A stretch of DNA of 55,000 bases. Origin: Symbiodinium natans. Lineage: Eukaryota > Sar > Dinophyceae > Suessiales > Symbiodiniaceae. The stretch spans positions 255,001 to 310,000 of the forward strand of contig CAJNDS010002601.1 in the NCBI GenBank assembly GCA_905221605.1. Direction: 5' to 3'. The notes below the pieces were generated by a model. That model was not told where the DNA came from, made no database searches, and saw nothing but the letters and a program-made list of their open reading frames with translations. The stretch's first letter is position 1. Each line of letters begins with the position of its first letter. The translations under genes were made by a program, and so were the position numbers. Shown here one piece after another: positions 54,671 to 55,000 of this stretch.

Positions 54671-55000
54671 GGTTTAGGGTTCGCATGCAAAAACGGGGGG
54701 GCTTAGGGCTTAAGGCTTGTTGGCTCTTGTACGGGTTGAGGGTTTACACTTTAGGGCTTTGCAGGGTTGAAAGGGTTTAGGGTTGGGATGTTCCCCCTTA
54801 TACCAACAGCCCTTGATAGGGAGTAGAGTGGCCCCTAGTATATTCCCTATGAAGCACTGTCAGCATACGGAGGATCATCCCAAGTTCGAGGGTTGTGGGT
54901 GATTGGTCTGTGCTGCCCTTTTTTTCCGGTTGCTTCGCAAAAAGGGTTTAAGGTTTAGGGGTTGGGGTTTTAGGGTTTAAGGGTTTCAGTGTGTCAGGGT
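54586..55000. other. Right end: TTTAGGG/TTGAGGG arrays and a family B MITE
   Basis: No exon recognised. An array lies at 54612-54680, and the window ends in degenerate TTTAGGG repeats. Confidence 0.7.
54782..54884. mobile_element. Palindromic MITE, family B copy 7
   Basis: GTTGGGATGTTCCCCCTTAT arm and diverged right arm ending ATCATCCCAAG. Confidence 0.75.

Overview
The window reads as nuclear DNA of a dinoflagellate. Four independent signs support this. A complete 22-nt dinoflagellate spliced-leader (SL) exon is present at 18908-18929, and truncated SL relics sit at two other places. Protein-coding exons are short and joined by introns whose donors are GA, GC or GT and whose acceptors are followed by G. 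Intronless gene copies start at SL relics and end in short A-runs, as expected for recycled cDNAs. The repeat unit scattered everywhere is TTTAGGG, the plant/alveolate telomere unit. The species cannot be named from this sequence.

Layout. 1-5.1 kb: telomere-type arrays, MITE-like elements and an SL-marked intronless gene (about 909-1855). 5.09-18.6 kb: sixteen exons of a kinesin-9/KIF6-type motor on the + strand, from the second half of the motor domain into the neck. An SL-marked intronless gene (12224-14185, frameshifted) is nested inside one kinesin intron. 18.9-19.9 kb: a third SL-marked, decayed cDNA copy. 20-26 kb: degenerate tandem repeats, microsatellites and arrays, with no assignable gene. 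26.2-31.2 kb: a 13-exon gene for a multi-pass membrane protein that I do not recognise. 31.2-37 kb: repeats, a few orphan exon-like segments, then a minisatellite. 37.8-43.6 kb: a complete 13-exon gene for a Maf/ASMTL-type nucleotide pyrophosphatase. 44.5-54.6 kb: about twenty small exons, many joining in phase, for an unrecognised coiled-coil-rich protein. All four multi-exon genes lie on the + strand.

The main discovery concerns introns and telomere-like DNA. Most of the long telomere-type tracts (both orientations) and MITE copies inside the gene spans fall within introns. One MITE is present twice, once intact and once with eight bases replaced by a 39-bp TTTAGGG tract. Another repeat carries a CCCTAAA tract between duplicated TCAT. 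Both copies of a ~100-bp element end exactly at the acceptor AG of an in-phase exon, which suggests introner-like intron gain. Together these suggest MITE-driven intron creation, telomere-repeat capture at breaks, and return of SL-bearing cDNAs to the genome.

All exon boundaries were inferred by reading, from phase continuity, AG|G acceptors and (for kinesin and Maf) family conservation. No alignment or search was run. The absence of rRNA, tRNA or CRISPR features means none was recognised by eye.
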